A stretch of 47,668 bases of DNA from Pseudanabaena sp. FACHB-2040 (lineage in GTDB: Bacteria; Cyanobacteriota; Cyanobacteriia; Phormidesmidales; Phormidesmidaceae), in contig NZ_JACJQO010000009.1 in NCBI RefSeq assembly GCF_014696715.1, positions 1 to 47,668 on the forward strand. Direction: 5' to 3'. A program made the translations under genes and the position numbers. Shown here one piece after another: positions 8,993 to 17,996 of this stretch (the stretch's first letter is position 1; each line of letters starts with the position of its first letter). Below the pieces are notes generated by a model. That model had not been told where the DNA came from and searched no databases. It worked only from the letters and a program-made list of their open reading frames with translations.

Positions 8993-9141
8993 AGATATTA
9001 CTCAGGCGGTAACCCGAATGAACCTTCACCCATCTTCGGGGATCGTGGTCACTCTGGAAAGGTGTCGCTGTTTGAGGTGGGGAAGAATCTAGCAGTGCGG
9101 CTGCCAGATCGCCAATTCACGATTAAATAGGAAAGTCCTTT

Positions 9142-10764
9142 TTGCCGAGACCTGTGCCAGATACTCCTAAGCCCGGTCGGTCCCTCGCTAATATTGCTGG
9201 GATCGTTGCTGCGGCTACCTTGATTAGCAAGCTCTTTGGCCTATTTCGCCAGCAGGCCATTGGGGCAGCCTTTGCCATTGGTCCGGTCGCCGATGCCTAC
9301 AACTTTGCCTACGTGATTCCGGGGTTTTTGCTGGTGCTTTTGGGCGGTATCAATGGCCCCTTTCACAGCGCTATTGTTAGCGTCGTTGCCAAGCGCAAGC
9401 GGGAAGATATCGGGCCTCTAGTGGAGTCGATCAGCACTCTGGTAGGGCTGGTTTTGCTGGGGGTGGCGGTGCTGCTGGTTATATTTGCCGCACCGATGAT
9501 TGACCTAGTGGCGCAGGGATTGGCCCAAAGCACGCCCGAGGCCAGAGAAATTGCCATTCTGCAGCTGCGGATTATGGCTCCGATGGCGCTGTTTGCCGGC
9601 CTGATTGGCATTGGCTTTGGCACCCTTAATGCCGATGACCAGTATTGGTTACCCTCGGTCAGCCCTCTGTTTTCGAGTGTGACGGTGCTGATTGGGCTTG
9701 GACTTTTGTTTGCTGCTGTGGGGCAGGACATCGTGCGGCCCGAGTATTTTCTGCTGGGGGGAGCGGTGCTTGCGATCGCAACTCTAGCGGGCGCAGTGCT
9801 GCAGTGGCTGGTGCAGCTGCCAGCCCTCTGGCGCTCTGGCTTGGGTCGGCTGCGGCTGCGGTTTAACTGGTCTGATCCGGGGGTGCAGGAGGTCTTTAGG
9901 ATTTTGGGACCGGCCACCTTTTCCTCAGGCATGCTGCAGATCAATGTCTTCACAGATTTGTTTTTTGCCTCGTTTATCCCTGGTACGGCAGCCGCTCTAG
10001 GCTACGCCAACCTGCTGGTTCAGACGCCCCTAGGAATTGTTTCCAACGTTATTTTGGTGCCGTTTCTGCCCATTTTTGCGCGGCTGGCAGCGCCAGAAAA
10101 CTGGCCGGAGCTCAAGAGCCGCATTCGCCAGAGCCTGCTGCTTACGGCCCTGACCATGCTGCCGTTGGGGGCGCTGATTATTACCCTGGCACTGCCCATT
10201 GTGCGGCTAGTTTATGAGCGCGGAGCGTTTGACCTAGAGGCCTCACAAATGGTGACCTCGCTGCTGATCACTTACGGTATCGGCATGTTTGTCTATCTAG
10301 CGCGGGACGTGCTGGTGCGGGTGTTTTATGCGCTGGGAGACGGCCAAACTCCGTTTCGCGTCAGCCTAGCCAACATCGGGCTGAATGCGGTGCTCGACTT
10401 CTGGTTCATCCGCTGGTTTGGCGCGCCTGGTCTAGTGCTGGCAACGGTCGGAGTCAATATCATTTCGGCCTTGGCGATGGTGATTATTCTGGATCGGCGG
10501 CTGCAGGGACTGCCATGGCTGGCTTGGGGCCGCCCAATCCTAGCGCTGACGTTGGCCAGCGGAGCAGCGGGCACCGCCGCTTGGGGAACTCGCCTAGGGC
10601 TTGAGAACTGGTGGGGGATGGAAGGATTTTGGATTCAGCTGCTGGTGCTTGCGATCGCAAGTACCGTTGGCCTCATGCTATTTACGCTGCTTGCCATGCT
10701 GCTGCCTATTCCTGAAACGGGGTTACTGGTGGCACGGCTGCGGCAGCGCTTCCGACGTCGCTAA
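9142..10764 (+). CDS. murJ: Lipid II flippase MurJ
   Basis: A 540-aa polytopic protein with about 14 membrane helices, of the MurJ/MviN branch of the MOP exporter superfamily. MurJ flips lipid-linked peptidoglycan precursor across the cytoplasmic membrane. The N-terminal ATLISKLFGLFRQQAIG and the loop with DVLVRVFYALGDGQTPFR match family signatures; the arginine-rich central cavity residues are consistent. The start codon appears to be TTG at 9142, because an AGGAAAG ribosome-binding site (9128-9134) sits at good distance; the next in-frame GTG, at 9154, would be too far. The downstream multidomain gene follows by about 100 bp on the same strand. Confidence 0.93.
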   Translation: MPRPVPDTPKPGRSLANIAGIVAAATLISKLFGLFRQQAIGAAFAIGPVADAYNFAYVIPGFLLVLLGGINGPFHSAIVSVVAKRKREDIGPLVESISTLVGLVLLGVAVLLVIFAAPMIDLVAQGLAQSTPEAREIAILQLRIMAPMALFAGLIGIGFGTLNADDQYWLPSVSPLFSSVTVLIGLGLLFAAVGQDIVRPEYFLLGGAVLAIATLAGAVLQWLVQLPALWRSGLGRLRLRFNWSDPGVQEVFRILGPATFSSGMLQINVFTDLFFASFIPGTAAALGYANLLVQTPLGIVSNVILVPFLPIFARLAAPENWPELKSRIRQSLLLTALTMLPLGALIITLALPIVRLVYERGAFDLEASQMVTSLLITYGIGMFVYLARDVLVRVFYALGDGQTPFRVSLANIGLNAVLDFWFIRWFGAPGLVLATVGVNIISALAMVIILDRRLQGLPWLAWGRPILALTLASGAAGTAAWGTRLGLENWWGMEGFWIQLLVLAIASTVGLMLFTLLAMLLPIPETGLLVARLRQRFRRR

Positions 10765-10865
10765 CGTAGGCCGACCTTTAACAAAGCTTGCAACAGTTGG
10801 CGTCACTTTCGAGATCTCCGTGTATCCTTACACACAGCCGATTTAGCCTCGCTGGGGTGCCCCCA

Positions 10866-13800
10866 ATGAACACGCTACCGAAGACCTCTTTATTGCTGCT
10901 TGCCCTGCTGACCTCGCTGGTCATGCCTCTGGTAGAGTTCCGACGAGAAAGCGGGCATACCCAGGCCCAAGAGTTTCTGGCTCAGGAATTGATTGAGCCT
11001 GTGCCTACCTTTACTCCGCCCGCTAGCATTGCCGCCGGGACTACCTTGACCATTGACGGGTCACCCAGTATGCGGGCAATCAATCAGGCGTTAGAGCAGG
11101 GATTTGAGAGCCGCTATCCGGGCTCGCAAGTGACCTCGGGCAGCAGCAGCACAGAGGCGGGGCTACAGGCTCTGCTCCAGGGCAACCTCGACCTAGCTGC
11201 AGTCGCTCGCCCCCTCAGTGATGCTGAAATCGCCCAAGGGCTAACTCAAGTGCCCATCAGCCGGGAAAAAATCGCCATTATTGTGGGGCGCGACAATCCC
11301 TTTCAAGGAGATCTCACCTTTAACGACTTTGCGCGGATTTTTCGAGGAGAGATTACCAACTGGGCTCAAGTTGGTGGCCCTAACCTGCCGCTGCGCTTTG
11401 TTGATCGCCCCGCTACCAGCGATACCCGGCAAGCCCTAGGCGGCTATGAAATTTTTCAGGCTGCGCCGTTTGAAACGGGAGCCAATGCGGTTCAAGTTGA
11501 CACAGATGATACGGCTGACGTAGTTCAGACGCTCGGCAACGATGGTGTGGGCTATGCGATCGCATCTCAGGTATTAAACCAGGAAAACGTTCGGGTCTTG
11601 ACTCTAAATAGCACCCTCCCCGACGACCCTCGCTATCCCTACTCCCAACCCCGAGGCTACGTTTACCGGGGCGAGCCCAGTCTGGCCGTAGAAGCCTTTT
11701 TGGGCTTTGCTACCAACCCAGAGGGCCAGCAAGCCGTTGCCGTTGCCAAAGCAGACGAAGCCGCGACAGTAGCCACCGCCGATCTGCTGCCTGGGCAACT
11801 GGCCGTAAGCCCCGATGGCGAATTAATCGTGCGAGGCACTCAAGATGGCCGCCTGGAGTGGTACGACAGCCAAGGCAAGGCTTTGGGGATCACCGTGCCC
11901 GCCCACACCAACCTAGTCACCGGGCTGGCCTTCGCCCCCGACGGGCAAACCCTGGTTTCTAGCAGCGCTGATGGCACCATCCGCCGCTGGGATCGAGAGG
12001 GTAACCCGGTGGGGCAGCCCCTACAGGGCAGTGGTAGCCCGATAACCGCCCTCGCAATCAGCCCCGACGGGCAGCAAATCGCCAGCGGCAGCAACAATGG
12101 CAGCGTTCAAAGGTGGTCAGCTGATGGCACACCGGGCAGTCCTATTGCAGCCCACCAGGGCAGCGTACGGGCTGTGGCCTTTAGCCCTGATGGCCAAACC
12201 CTGATTACTGGCGGTACCGATGCTGCTATCCGACGGTGGAACCCCGATGGCACCGCCGCTGGGGAAGCCGTTGAGGCCCATCTAGGGGGCGTCAACGCTT
12301 TGGCTAGCAGCCCAGACGGCCAGTTTTTGGTCAGCGGCGGCGCAGATGGCACCCTGCAATTTTGGGATGCTGCCGGAACACCTCAAGGTGAGCGGGTAGC
12401 TGCCCATGAAGAGGCTGTCACAGCCATCGCGATTAGCCCCGACAGCCAAACAACCGCCAGTGTCGGTCAAGACAACGTTTTACGGCTGTGGGACCCCAAC
12501 GGCAATCCTCGAGCCACGCCCGAGGGTTCTCTCCCTAGCTCAGTTAGCGATTTGGCCTATACTCCCGAGGGCAATCTGGTGACCAGTCTGGCTGAGGGCG
12601 ACCTGCAGCTGCGCGATCCGCAGGGACGGCTGCGAGGGGATGAACTGCCTGCGCTGCCCAGCAACTCCAATTTGCCGCCTGGAATCAACAATGCCTTGCA
12701 AGGTTTACCCCGCTCAGTCTGGTGGATTATTCCGGCAATTCCGATTCTGCTCATTTTAGTCGGCCTGCTGTGGAGCATCTTTGGCAGACGGCGATCTCCA
12801 GAAGACCCGGAGGAGACTGAACTAGAGGAACTAGAAGACGTTAATGCCCAGCTAGTCAGTGTTCCAGTCGAAAATGTTCCAGCCGAGGATGCTCCAATCG
12901 GAACTGTTCCAGTCGAAGATGTCTCAGCCAGAGTTGACGACATTACTCCTGGAGTACCCGATAACGGCTACCTAACCTCCCCTGAAATACCGCCCGATTC
13001 GGCTTGGGTAGGAGTTCCTGGAGCAATGGTCAAAGACCAACCCTTTAGGGCCACTGCAGATCCCTCTCTGGGGGAAAAACTGAGTCAGGCTAGGGCAGAT
13101 TTGGCAGAGGGCAACCGGCTAGCCAGCACAGGTCACTATGACGATGCTCTCAACCATTTCAATAGCGCAATTGAGGCGGCTGAGGTGGAGCGCATGAAAG
13201 CGATCGCAGCCGGCACCAGTCTGGCTGGAGTCGCCCTGGTTATGGCCCAAGCCACTGCTAGCCAAGGTAACGTCTTGGCACTGTTAGGCCGTTCTGATCG
13301 GGCTCTAGAGAGCTTTAACCAGGCTCTAGAAATAGATGCCGACGCTATAGAAGCTTGGGTGGGCAAAGGTCGCCTGCTGGCAAATATGGGGCAGCTAGAC
13401 GAAGCATTATTTTGTTTTGACAAGGCCCTAGAACTCGATCCGAGCTCTGGTCCAGCCTGGGCTGGCAAAGGGCGCACCCTTATTCAAATGGGAGAGCAGC
13501 AGGAAGGACAGACCTATCTCAGCCGAGCAGCCGAATTGGGCGGCGACGGTGACCCTGTCCCCGCTGAATCTGGTCTGCTAGAGCCTAGAAATCCTAGCGA
13601 CCTAGCAGGCGATCTGCTCACAGACAACATTTCAGATGAATCTACTCTGCAATCACTAGTTGACCCTGCACCCGCATCCTTGCCCGGCCCAATTCAGGCG
13701 TCTACGGGCTTGCCCCAGGCAGACGTACCCGCCGAGCTAGAGCAGGACGTTGCCGATTTACCCAGTGCCAAAACCCTGAAACAACCGGCAGCCCCGCTGG

Positions 13801-15179
13801 CAGATTTAGAAGTGCCAGCGGCCATGCAGGCTGTGGTAGCCGCCCTCCCCGATGAGCCTGAACTGCCTGAACACGCCTTCATCACGGCAGACCAAATCAC
13901 CAATCCGGATGAATGGGAGCAGCCCATTGCCCCCGTTATTTTGGAAGCGCCACCACTGACGCCAGAACAGTCACTCACTCCCACAGAGCTAGCTGCCCCC
14001 CCAGCAACGCTGGTGATAGACGAAGTTTCTCTGCCTGATCCAGAGGATTTACAAGAGATGGCAGAGGCTCTCAGGGCCACGATTGATCTCTCTACCATCA
14101 CGACTCAGACCCGCCAGTCAGGAGACATGGCCCCAGAGAACCCGACTGCGGACATAACCCCAAACCCGCCTAGAGCAGAACGGCCCACAGGTCGGGTGAG
14201 TTTGGTCGAGTACCTCCAGCCTAATGGTCCAGAACCTCCAAGCGGTGCTTTAAGTTCAGGCAGTACACTGGTCCCGGCTGAAGTGGCAGAGCCTGAGGCT
14301 TTAGAGACTGAGGCTGAAGTTGTAGAGCCTGAGGTCGCAGAGCCTGAAGCTGTAGGGCCTGAAGTTTTAGAACCTGAGGTCGCAGAAGTTGTAGAGCCTG
14401 AGGTTATGGAGCCTGAAGCTGTAGGGCCTGACGCTAACCCTGCTCCGGTAGATAGTTTCTCTGGTTCAGGCAATGTATCTATGCTGGATGAGCCTTTAGA
14501 GGCCGAACCTGAGCCGGATCTGGCAGGTGATACCTCCTATCTCTCAGCCACCAATAGCTCAACGACATCCATTCCCGCTGAAGCCCCCCGTGCAGTGAAT
14601 TCCGCCGAACCTGAGCCAGAACTGGTCGAGAGCAGACCCGACAATCCTGACGAAGGCAATGAGTTTGCTGACCTGCCCCCAGAGGTGCTGGCAGCGCTGC
14701 GCGGCATTCCTGCTGATTCCCCTGATTATCTCGATGTGCCCAGCGAAGTGGGAGGCGGGACAGTGAAACCGCCAGCGGTTCCGGCGAATCCCCGCTTGGC
14801 CCAGTTGTTACCAGATAATCTTACCGACCTGCCGACCAGCTGGATGACCCTCGCTCAAGAGACAGGCGGTGAACGCCTTTACACAGTCTGGGAAATTTCT
14901 GATTTGGAGCGAACTGCAGCCAAGCAAGAGGGTGGGGAAACTCTCATGATTCGCCTATACGACGTTACAGGGCAGCCTGCGGCAGGGAGCTTGCCTGCGC
15001 CTATTGATCAGCAAGCGTGTTACGAACTGGCTAAAGACTGGTATCTAGCGCTGCCTGAAGGCGAAAATGTCGAGGCCCAATCAACCCGCACCTATCTAGC
15101 TGAGGTTGGCTACCAAACCAATACCGGAGAGTGGTTAAGCCTAGCGCGCTCTAATTCAGTGACCATCGGCCTTGGCTAA
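10866..15179 (+). CDS. Transmembrane multidomain protein: PstS-like binding domain, WD40 propeller, TPR, DUF4912
   Basis: A protein of 1437 aa. Domains in order: signal/anchor segment (about 5-25); a periplasmic substrate-binding domain of the PstS-like kind (about 57-300, with SGSSSTEAG and a D-L-A-A-V-A-R-P segment); seven WD40-type repeats (about 305-600), most with an SPDGQ turn and an RRW or similar strand end; one transmembrane helix (about 618-640) followed by arginines (FGRRR); TPR repeats (about 740-890); a long acidic, Pro/Glu-rich stretch including a degenerate EPE repeat (about 1139-1192); and DUF4912 at the C-terminus (about 1312-1437). This predicts a periplasmic sensor and propeller joined to cytoplasmic TPR and DUF4912 parts. 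Ligand and output are unknown. ATG at 10866 was preferred to a TTG at 10788 because it begins the hydrophobic signal. Confidence 0.85.
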   Translation: MNTLPKTSLLLLALLTSLVMPLVEFRRESGHTQAQEFLAQELIEPVPTFTPPASIAAGTTLTIDGSPSMRAINQALEQGFESRYPGSQVTSGSSSTEAGLQALLQGNLDLAAVARPLSDAEIAQGLTQVPISREKIAIIVGRDNPFQGDLTFNDFARIFRGEITNWAQVGGPNLPLRFVDRPATSDTRQALGGYEIFQAAPFETGANAVQVDTDDTADVVQTLGNDGVGYAIASQVLNQENVRVLTLNSTLPDDPRYPYSQPRGYVYRGEPSLAVEAFLGFATNPEGQQAVAVAKADEAATVATADLLPGQLAVSPDGELIVRGTQDGRLEWYDSQGKALGITVPAHTNLVTGLAFAPDGQTLVSSSADGTIRRWDREGNPVGQPLQGSGSPITALAISPDGQQIASGSNNGSVQRWSADGTPGSPIAAHQGSVRAVAFSPDGQTLITGGTDAAIRRWNPDGTAAGEAVEAHLGGVNALASSPDGQFLVSGGADGTLQFWDAAGTPQGERVAAHEEAVTAIAISPDSQTTASVGQDNVLRLWDPNGNPRATPEGSLPSSVSDLAYTPEGNLVTSLAEGDLQLRDPQGRLRGDELPALPSNSNLPPGINNALQGLPRSVWWIIPAIPILLILVGLLWSIFGRRRSPEDPEETELEELEDVNAQLVSVPVENVPAEDAPIGTVPVEDVSARVDDITPGVPDNGYLTSPEIPPDSAWVGVPGAMVKDQPFRATADPSLGEKLSQARADLAEGNRLASTGHYDDALNHFNSAIEAAEVERMKAIAAGTSLAGVALVMAQATASQGNVLALLGRSDRALESFNQALEIDADAIEAWVGKGRLLANMGQLDEALFCFDKALELDPSSGPAWAGKGRTLIQMGEQQEGQTYLSRAAELGGDGDPVPAESGLLEPRNPSDLAGDLLTDNISDESTLQSLVDPAPASLPGPIQASTGLPQADVPAELEQDVADLPSAKTLKQPAAPLADLEVPAAMQAVVAALPDEPELPEHAFITADQITNPDEWEQPIAPVILEAPPLTPEQSLTPTELAAPPATLVIDEVSLPDPEDLQEMAEALRATIDLSTITTQTRQSGDMAPENPTADITPNPPRAERPTGRVSLVEYLQPNGPEPPSGALSSGSTLVPAEVAEPEALETEAEVVEPEVAEPEAVGPEVLEPEVAEVVEPEVMEPEAVGPDANPAPVDSFSGSGNVSMLDEPLEAEPEPDLAGDTSYLSATNSSTTSIPAEAPRAVNSAEPEPELVESRPDNPDEGNEFADLPPEVLAALRGIPADSPDYLDVPSEVGGGTVKPPAVPANPRLAQLLPDNLTDLPTSWMTLAQETGGERLYTVWEISDLERTAAKQEGGETLMIRLYDVTGQPAAGSLPAPIDQQACYELAKDWYLALPEGENVEAQSTRTYLAEVGYQTNTGEWLSLARSNSVTIGLG
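14280..14440 (+). repeat. Degenerate tandem repeat encoding (A/V/G)-EPE-type units
   Basis: Short units built on codons for Glu-Pro-Glu with Val/Ala (GAGCCTGA...GCAGAGCCTGA) repeat about a dozen times inside the multidomain gene, encoding an acidic Pro-rich spacer between the TPR and DUF4912 regions. Spacing is irregular (roughly 15-30 nt). Such repeats change length easily by slippage. Confidence 0.75.
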
Positions 15180-15243
15180 GCGCTGCTGCCCACAGCCACC
15201 ATAGCCGCCCTGTATAGTGGTTAGAAGTTAAGTGGGAAAGCCC

Positions 15244-17085
15244 ATGACAGCACCGCTGAAAACCTGGCTCCAAGCCTGTCCTAACCTATTTGCGATCGCA
15301 GCTGCAGCTCTGCACCGAATTAACCGGCCCTGGCAGCGAGGAACGGCGCTGGTCCTGGCAGGGGTATTTGCGATCGCACTGAGCAGCTGTGACCCTTCCC
15401 AGTTTCAGAGAGCCGATGCCGCTTCCACTCCTCGGCTAGTGCTGAGCTCCCTGGGCGATCCCAAAACCTTTAACCCCGTTCTCAACGACGAAGCCAACCA
15501 CGTTTTTGGCTACACCTTTGAGGGCCTGACCACCGGCGATGGCATTACCGGCGAAGTTATTCCCGCCCAAGCCGAGTCGTGGGAGATCTCTGAAGACGGC
15601 AAAACTATCGTCTTCACAATGCGAGAAGGGCTGCAGTGGTCAGACGGAGAGCCATTAACCGTTGACGATGTGCTCTTCACCTACAACGAAGTCATCTTCA
15701 ATGAGGCTATTCCCACCAGCAGTCGTGATGTGATGCGTATCGGTGAGCAAGGGCTTCTGCCCACCGTCAGTAAGCTAGACGACCGGCGTGTGCAGTTTGT
15801 CCTGCCCGAGCCCTTTGCCCCTTTCCTACGCACCACCAGCATGGAGATCCTGCCCGCCCACGTGCTGCGGCCTAGTGTGCAAGAAAAAGACAGTAACGGC
15901 AACCTACGATTTCTCTCCACCTGGGCCTCCGACACTCCGCCTAGCCAGCTCGTGGTCAATGGCCCCTACCGGATCAAGCGCTACACCCCTAGCGAGCGAG
16001 TCGAGTTTGAGCGCAACCCCCACTACTGGCGTAAAGATGAACAGGGCAACCCGCAGCCCTACATTCAAGAACTGGTTTGGCAGGTGATTGAATCTACCGA
16101 CAACCAGCTGCTGCAGTTTCGCTCAGGCGGGTTGGACCTGATGAGCATTTCTCCCGATTTCTACGCGCTGCTGCGGCGAGAGACAGAGCGGGGCGACTTT
16201 AGTATTTACAACGGTGGTCCAGCCCTAGGAACCACCTTCATGACCTTCAACCTAAACAAAGCCAGCCGCAACGGCAAACCCCTCATAGACCCGATTAAGT
16301 CCCGCTGGTTCAACACCCTAGAGTTTCGTCAGGCGGTCTCCTACGCAGTCGATCGCCAAACAATGCTCAACAATATTTTCCAAGGCTTAGGAGAACCCCA
16401 AACCTCCCCCATCTCCAAACAGAGTCCCTACTATGCCGCACCAGAAGAAGGCATTCCGACCTACGACTACAATCCTGACAAGGCCCGCGAACTGCTGCTC
16501 TCAGCCGGATTTCAGTACAGCGGTCGAGGTGAACTGCTCGATGCCGACGGCAACCGGGTGCGGTTTACGCTAATCACCAACTCTGGCAACAAGATTCGTG
16601 AGGCAATGGGCTCGCAGATCCGGCAAGATCTGTCCAAAATTGGTATTCAAGTTGATTTTCAACCAATTGCTTTTAGCGTTTTGGTAGACCGTCTGTCCGA
16701 CAGCCTTGAGTGGGATGCCCACATCCTAAGTCTGACCGGAGGGTTAGAACCTAACAGTGGAGCCAATGTCTGGCTAGTTAACGGCACCCTCCACGCCTTC
16801 AACCAAAATGCGGTCTCTGGGCAGGAACCCCTGGAAGGCTGGGAAGTTGCTGACTGGGAACAGCGCATTTCAGATCTTTACATTCAAGCCGCCCAAACCG
16901 TCGATGAAGATGAGCGTCGGGCACTTTACCGGGAAACCCAGGAAATTACCCAGACCTACCTGCCCTTCATCTACTTAATTAACCCGCTTTCCCTCGCGGC
17001 TGTTCGTAACAAGGTGGAAGGCGTACAGCACACGGCCATCGGCGGCTCTCTCTGGAATCTTCATGAACTCAGGCTGCAGGAATAA
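15244..17085 (+). CDS. ABC transporter substrate-binding lipoprotein (peptide/nickel family 5)
   Basis: About 613 aa. The N-terminal region has a hydrophobic stretch ending in a lipobox-like IALSSC at about residues 46-51, so it is probably a membrane-anchored lipoprotein outside the cytoplasmic membrane. The mature part is a family-5 (DppA/OppA-like) solute-binding protein: the DPKTFNPVLNDE opening, a VDDVLFTYNE segment, FNLNKASRNG, and late LYRETQEITQTYLPFIYL. Substrate is probably an oligopeptide or related compound, but family-5 specificity cannot be read from sequence. No permease or ATPase gene is adjacent. GTG at 15232 is an alternative start four codons upstream. It follows the multidomain gene by about 65 bp on the same strand. 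Confidence 0.88.
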   Translation: MTAPLKTWLQACPNLFAIAAAALHRINRPWQRGTALVLAGVFAIALSSCDPSQFQRADAASTPRLVLSSLGDPKTFNPVLNDEANHVFGYTFEGLTTGDGITGEVIPAQAESWEISEDGKTIVFTMREGLQWSDGEPLTVDDVLFTYNEVIFNEAIPTSSRDVMRIGEQGLLPTVSKLDDRRVQFVLPEPFAPFLRTTSMEILPAHVLRPSVQEKDSNGNLRFLSTWASDTPPSQLVVNGPYRIKRYTPSERVEFERNPHYWRKDEQGNPQPYIQELVWQVIESTDNQLLQFRSGGLDLMSISPDFYALLRRETERGDFSIYNGGPALGTTFMTFNLNKASRNGKPLIDPIKSRWFNTLEFRQAVSYAVDRQTMLNNIFQGLGEPQTSPISKQSPYYAAPEEGIPTYDYNPDKARELLLSAGFQYSGRGELLDADGNRVRFTLITNSGNKIREAMGSQIRQDLSKIGIQVDFQPIAFSVLVDRLSDSLEWDAHILSLTGGLEPNSGANVWLVNGTLHAFNQNAVSGQEPLEGWEVADWEQRISDLYIQAAQTVDEDERRALYRETQEITQTYLPFIYLINPLSLAAVRNKVEGVQHTAIGGSLWNLHELRLQE

Positions 17086-17554
17086 AGTAGTTCCTAGGCG
17101 GAGAAGCCCTCTGGATTGAGCTATTGCTGCCATAGTCAGCCTGAAGAATCTTGGCTGGCAGAGTTTTTGAGCGCTGTGCTGATGGAGGCAACTCTAGCCA
17201 GAGGCTCTTGATTGACAGACCCTAGCGGCGGCATTTTATGCCAGCACGACCTTCCACAGACACTGATCAAGATTGAATCGCTTCCTAGCTTTATTCAATG
17301 CTTGTCCTTCTTCAGCAGACAGGTGGCAACGTTCAGCCTGTTCTGTTTACGGAGGCCGCAGGCGCATCAAAAGTATCTAGGTACTGACGGCATTTATATG
17401 CGTCAACCTTTAGCGACACCAGAAAAGCAGATTAATTCTTTTAATAGCTGGCATTTTAGATCTTAATTAGTCTTCCTTAGAGGGAGCGTTCTTATTTTTA
17501 TTCTGAAAAATTATTTTAAATAATCAGATACAATTCCATGAGTGAGCGATTCTC

Positions 17555-17581
17555 AAGTTTGTAAATTTTGTTTACAAACTT
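17555..17581. promoter_or_regulatory. AT-rich 11-bp inverted repeat, candidate operator or stem-loop
   Basis: AAGTTTGTAAA (17555-17565) and TTTACAAACTT (17571-17581) are perfect inverted copies separated by 5 nt (TTTTG). Each half contains TTTACAAA, which resembles a single RpaB HLR1 half-site, but HLR1 is a direct repeat and here the halves are inverted. It may equally be a transcript hairpin. Confidence 0.45.
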
Positions 17582-17629
17582 ATCGATTGTTTATTTCAAT
17601 TTGTGTCTCCTAACGGCTCAAATCCCTAC

Positions 17630-17646
17630 CAGGCAAGGATTTTTGA
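17630..17646 (+). promoter_or_regulatory. 17-mer shared with the psbA upstream region
   Basis: CAGGCAAGGATTTTTGA here matches CAGGCAAGGATTTCTGA at 47223-47239 with one mismatch. It lies about 350 bp before chlH. Whether it is a regulatory element is inference. Confidence 0.35.
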
Positions 17647-17981
17647 TACAAACGTTTGGTAGGCTTGTTGTTGAACCACAGGCTAAAAAACATTTCCTTA
17701 TACCTTGGAAGTTGTTTTGTAAAGCCTCTGATCTCTCTAAGTTCAAAATTTTTGGAGTTTTATCTCCCTCACCTCTAAGGATCAAATTCAAGGGTTAAAT
17801 TGAGCCTGCGACGACATCCGTAAATGCATAGAATGAACTTTTTTACAAGCGGCTGGCCATCGTTTCTGAGCAGTCCTCCTGGAGTTCATTTTGATGACAG
17901 CTTTGGCCCCTGGCTTCAGTTACTAGGCTGATAGATTAGGTGCTGGTTTTAACGAACTTTTCGGCAACTTGAGATTAACGC

Positions 17982-17987
17982 AAGGAG
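17982..17987 (+). promoter_or_regulatory. Ribosome-binding site of chlH
   Basis: AAGGAG with a 9-nt spacer to ATG at 17997; it fixes the chlH start. Confidence 0.8.
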
Positions 17988-17996
17988 TTTTACTGC

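Larger units (their letters stand above)
17086..17996. other. Long AT-rich intergenic leader upstream of chlH
   Basis: No gene is convincing here; open frames at 17212-17466 and 17568-17798 have no ribosome-binding site, no recognisable domain and low-complexity composition. The region becomes clearly more A/T-rich than its surroundings from about 17450 on. It contains an 11-bp inverted repeat (17555-17581), a perfect palindrome CAAACGTTTG (17649-17658), and a 17-mer nearly identical to one upstream of psbA (17630-17646). It is therefore a plausible long regulatory region or 5' leader for chlH. Confidence 0.55.

Noticed and set aside
9363-9953. Open frame of 196 codons on the minus strand inside murJ
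   Set aside because: Antisense shadow of a well-supported membrane protein; composition (many Arg/Ser/Pro) is typical of reverse reading.
13694-14473. Two Ser/Gly-rich minus-strand frames in the multidomain gene
   Set aside because: Low-complexity shadows of the acidic Pro/Glu region.
17555-17581. RpaB HLR1 site
   Set aside because: Half-sites fit but are inverted rather than direct, so the consensus is not met; kept as an unassigned dyad.
17212-17798. Two plus-strand frames (84 and 76 codons) in the chlH leader
   Set aside because: No ribosome-binding site or recognisable motif; one overlaps the inverted repeat. Described only as part of the intergenic region.
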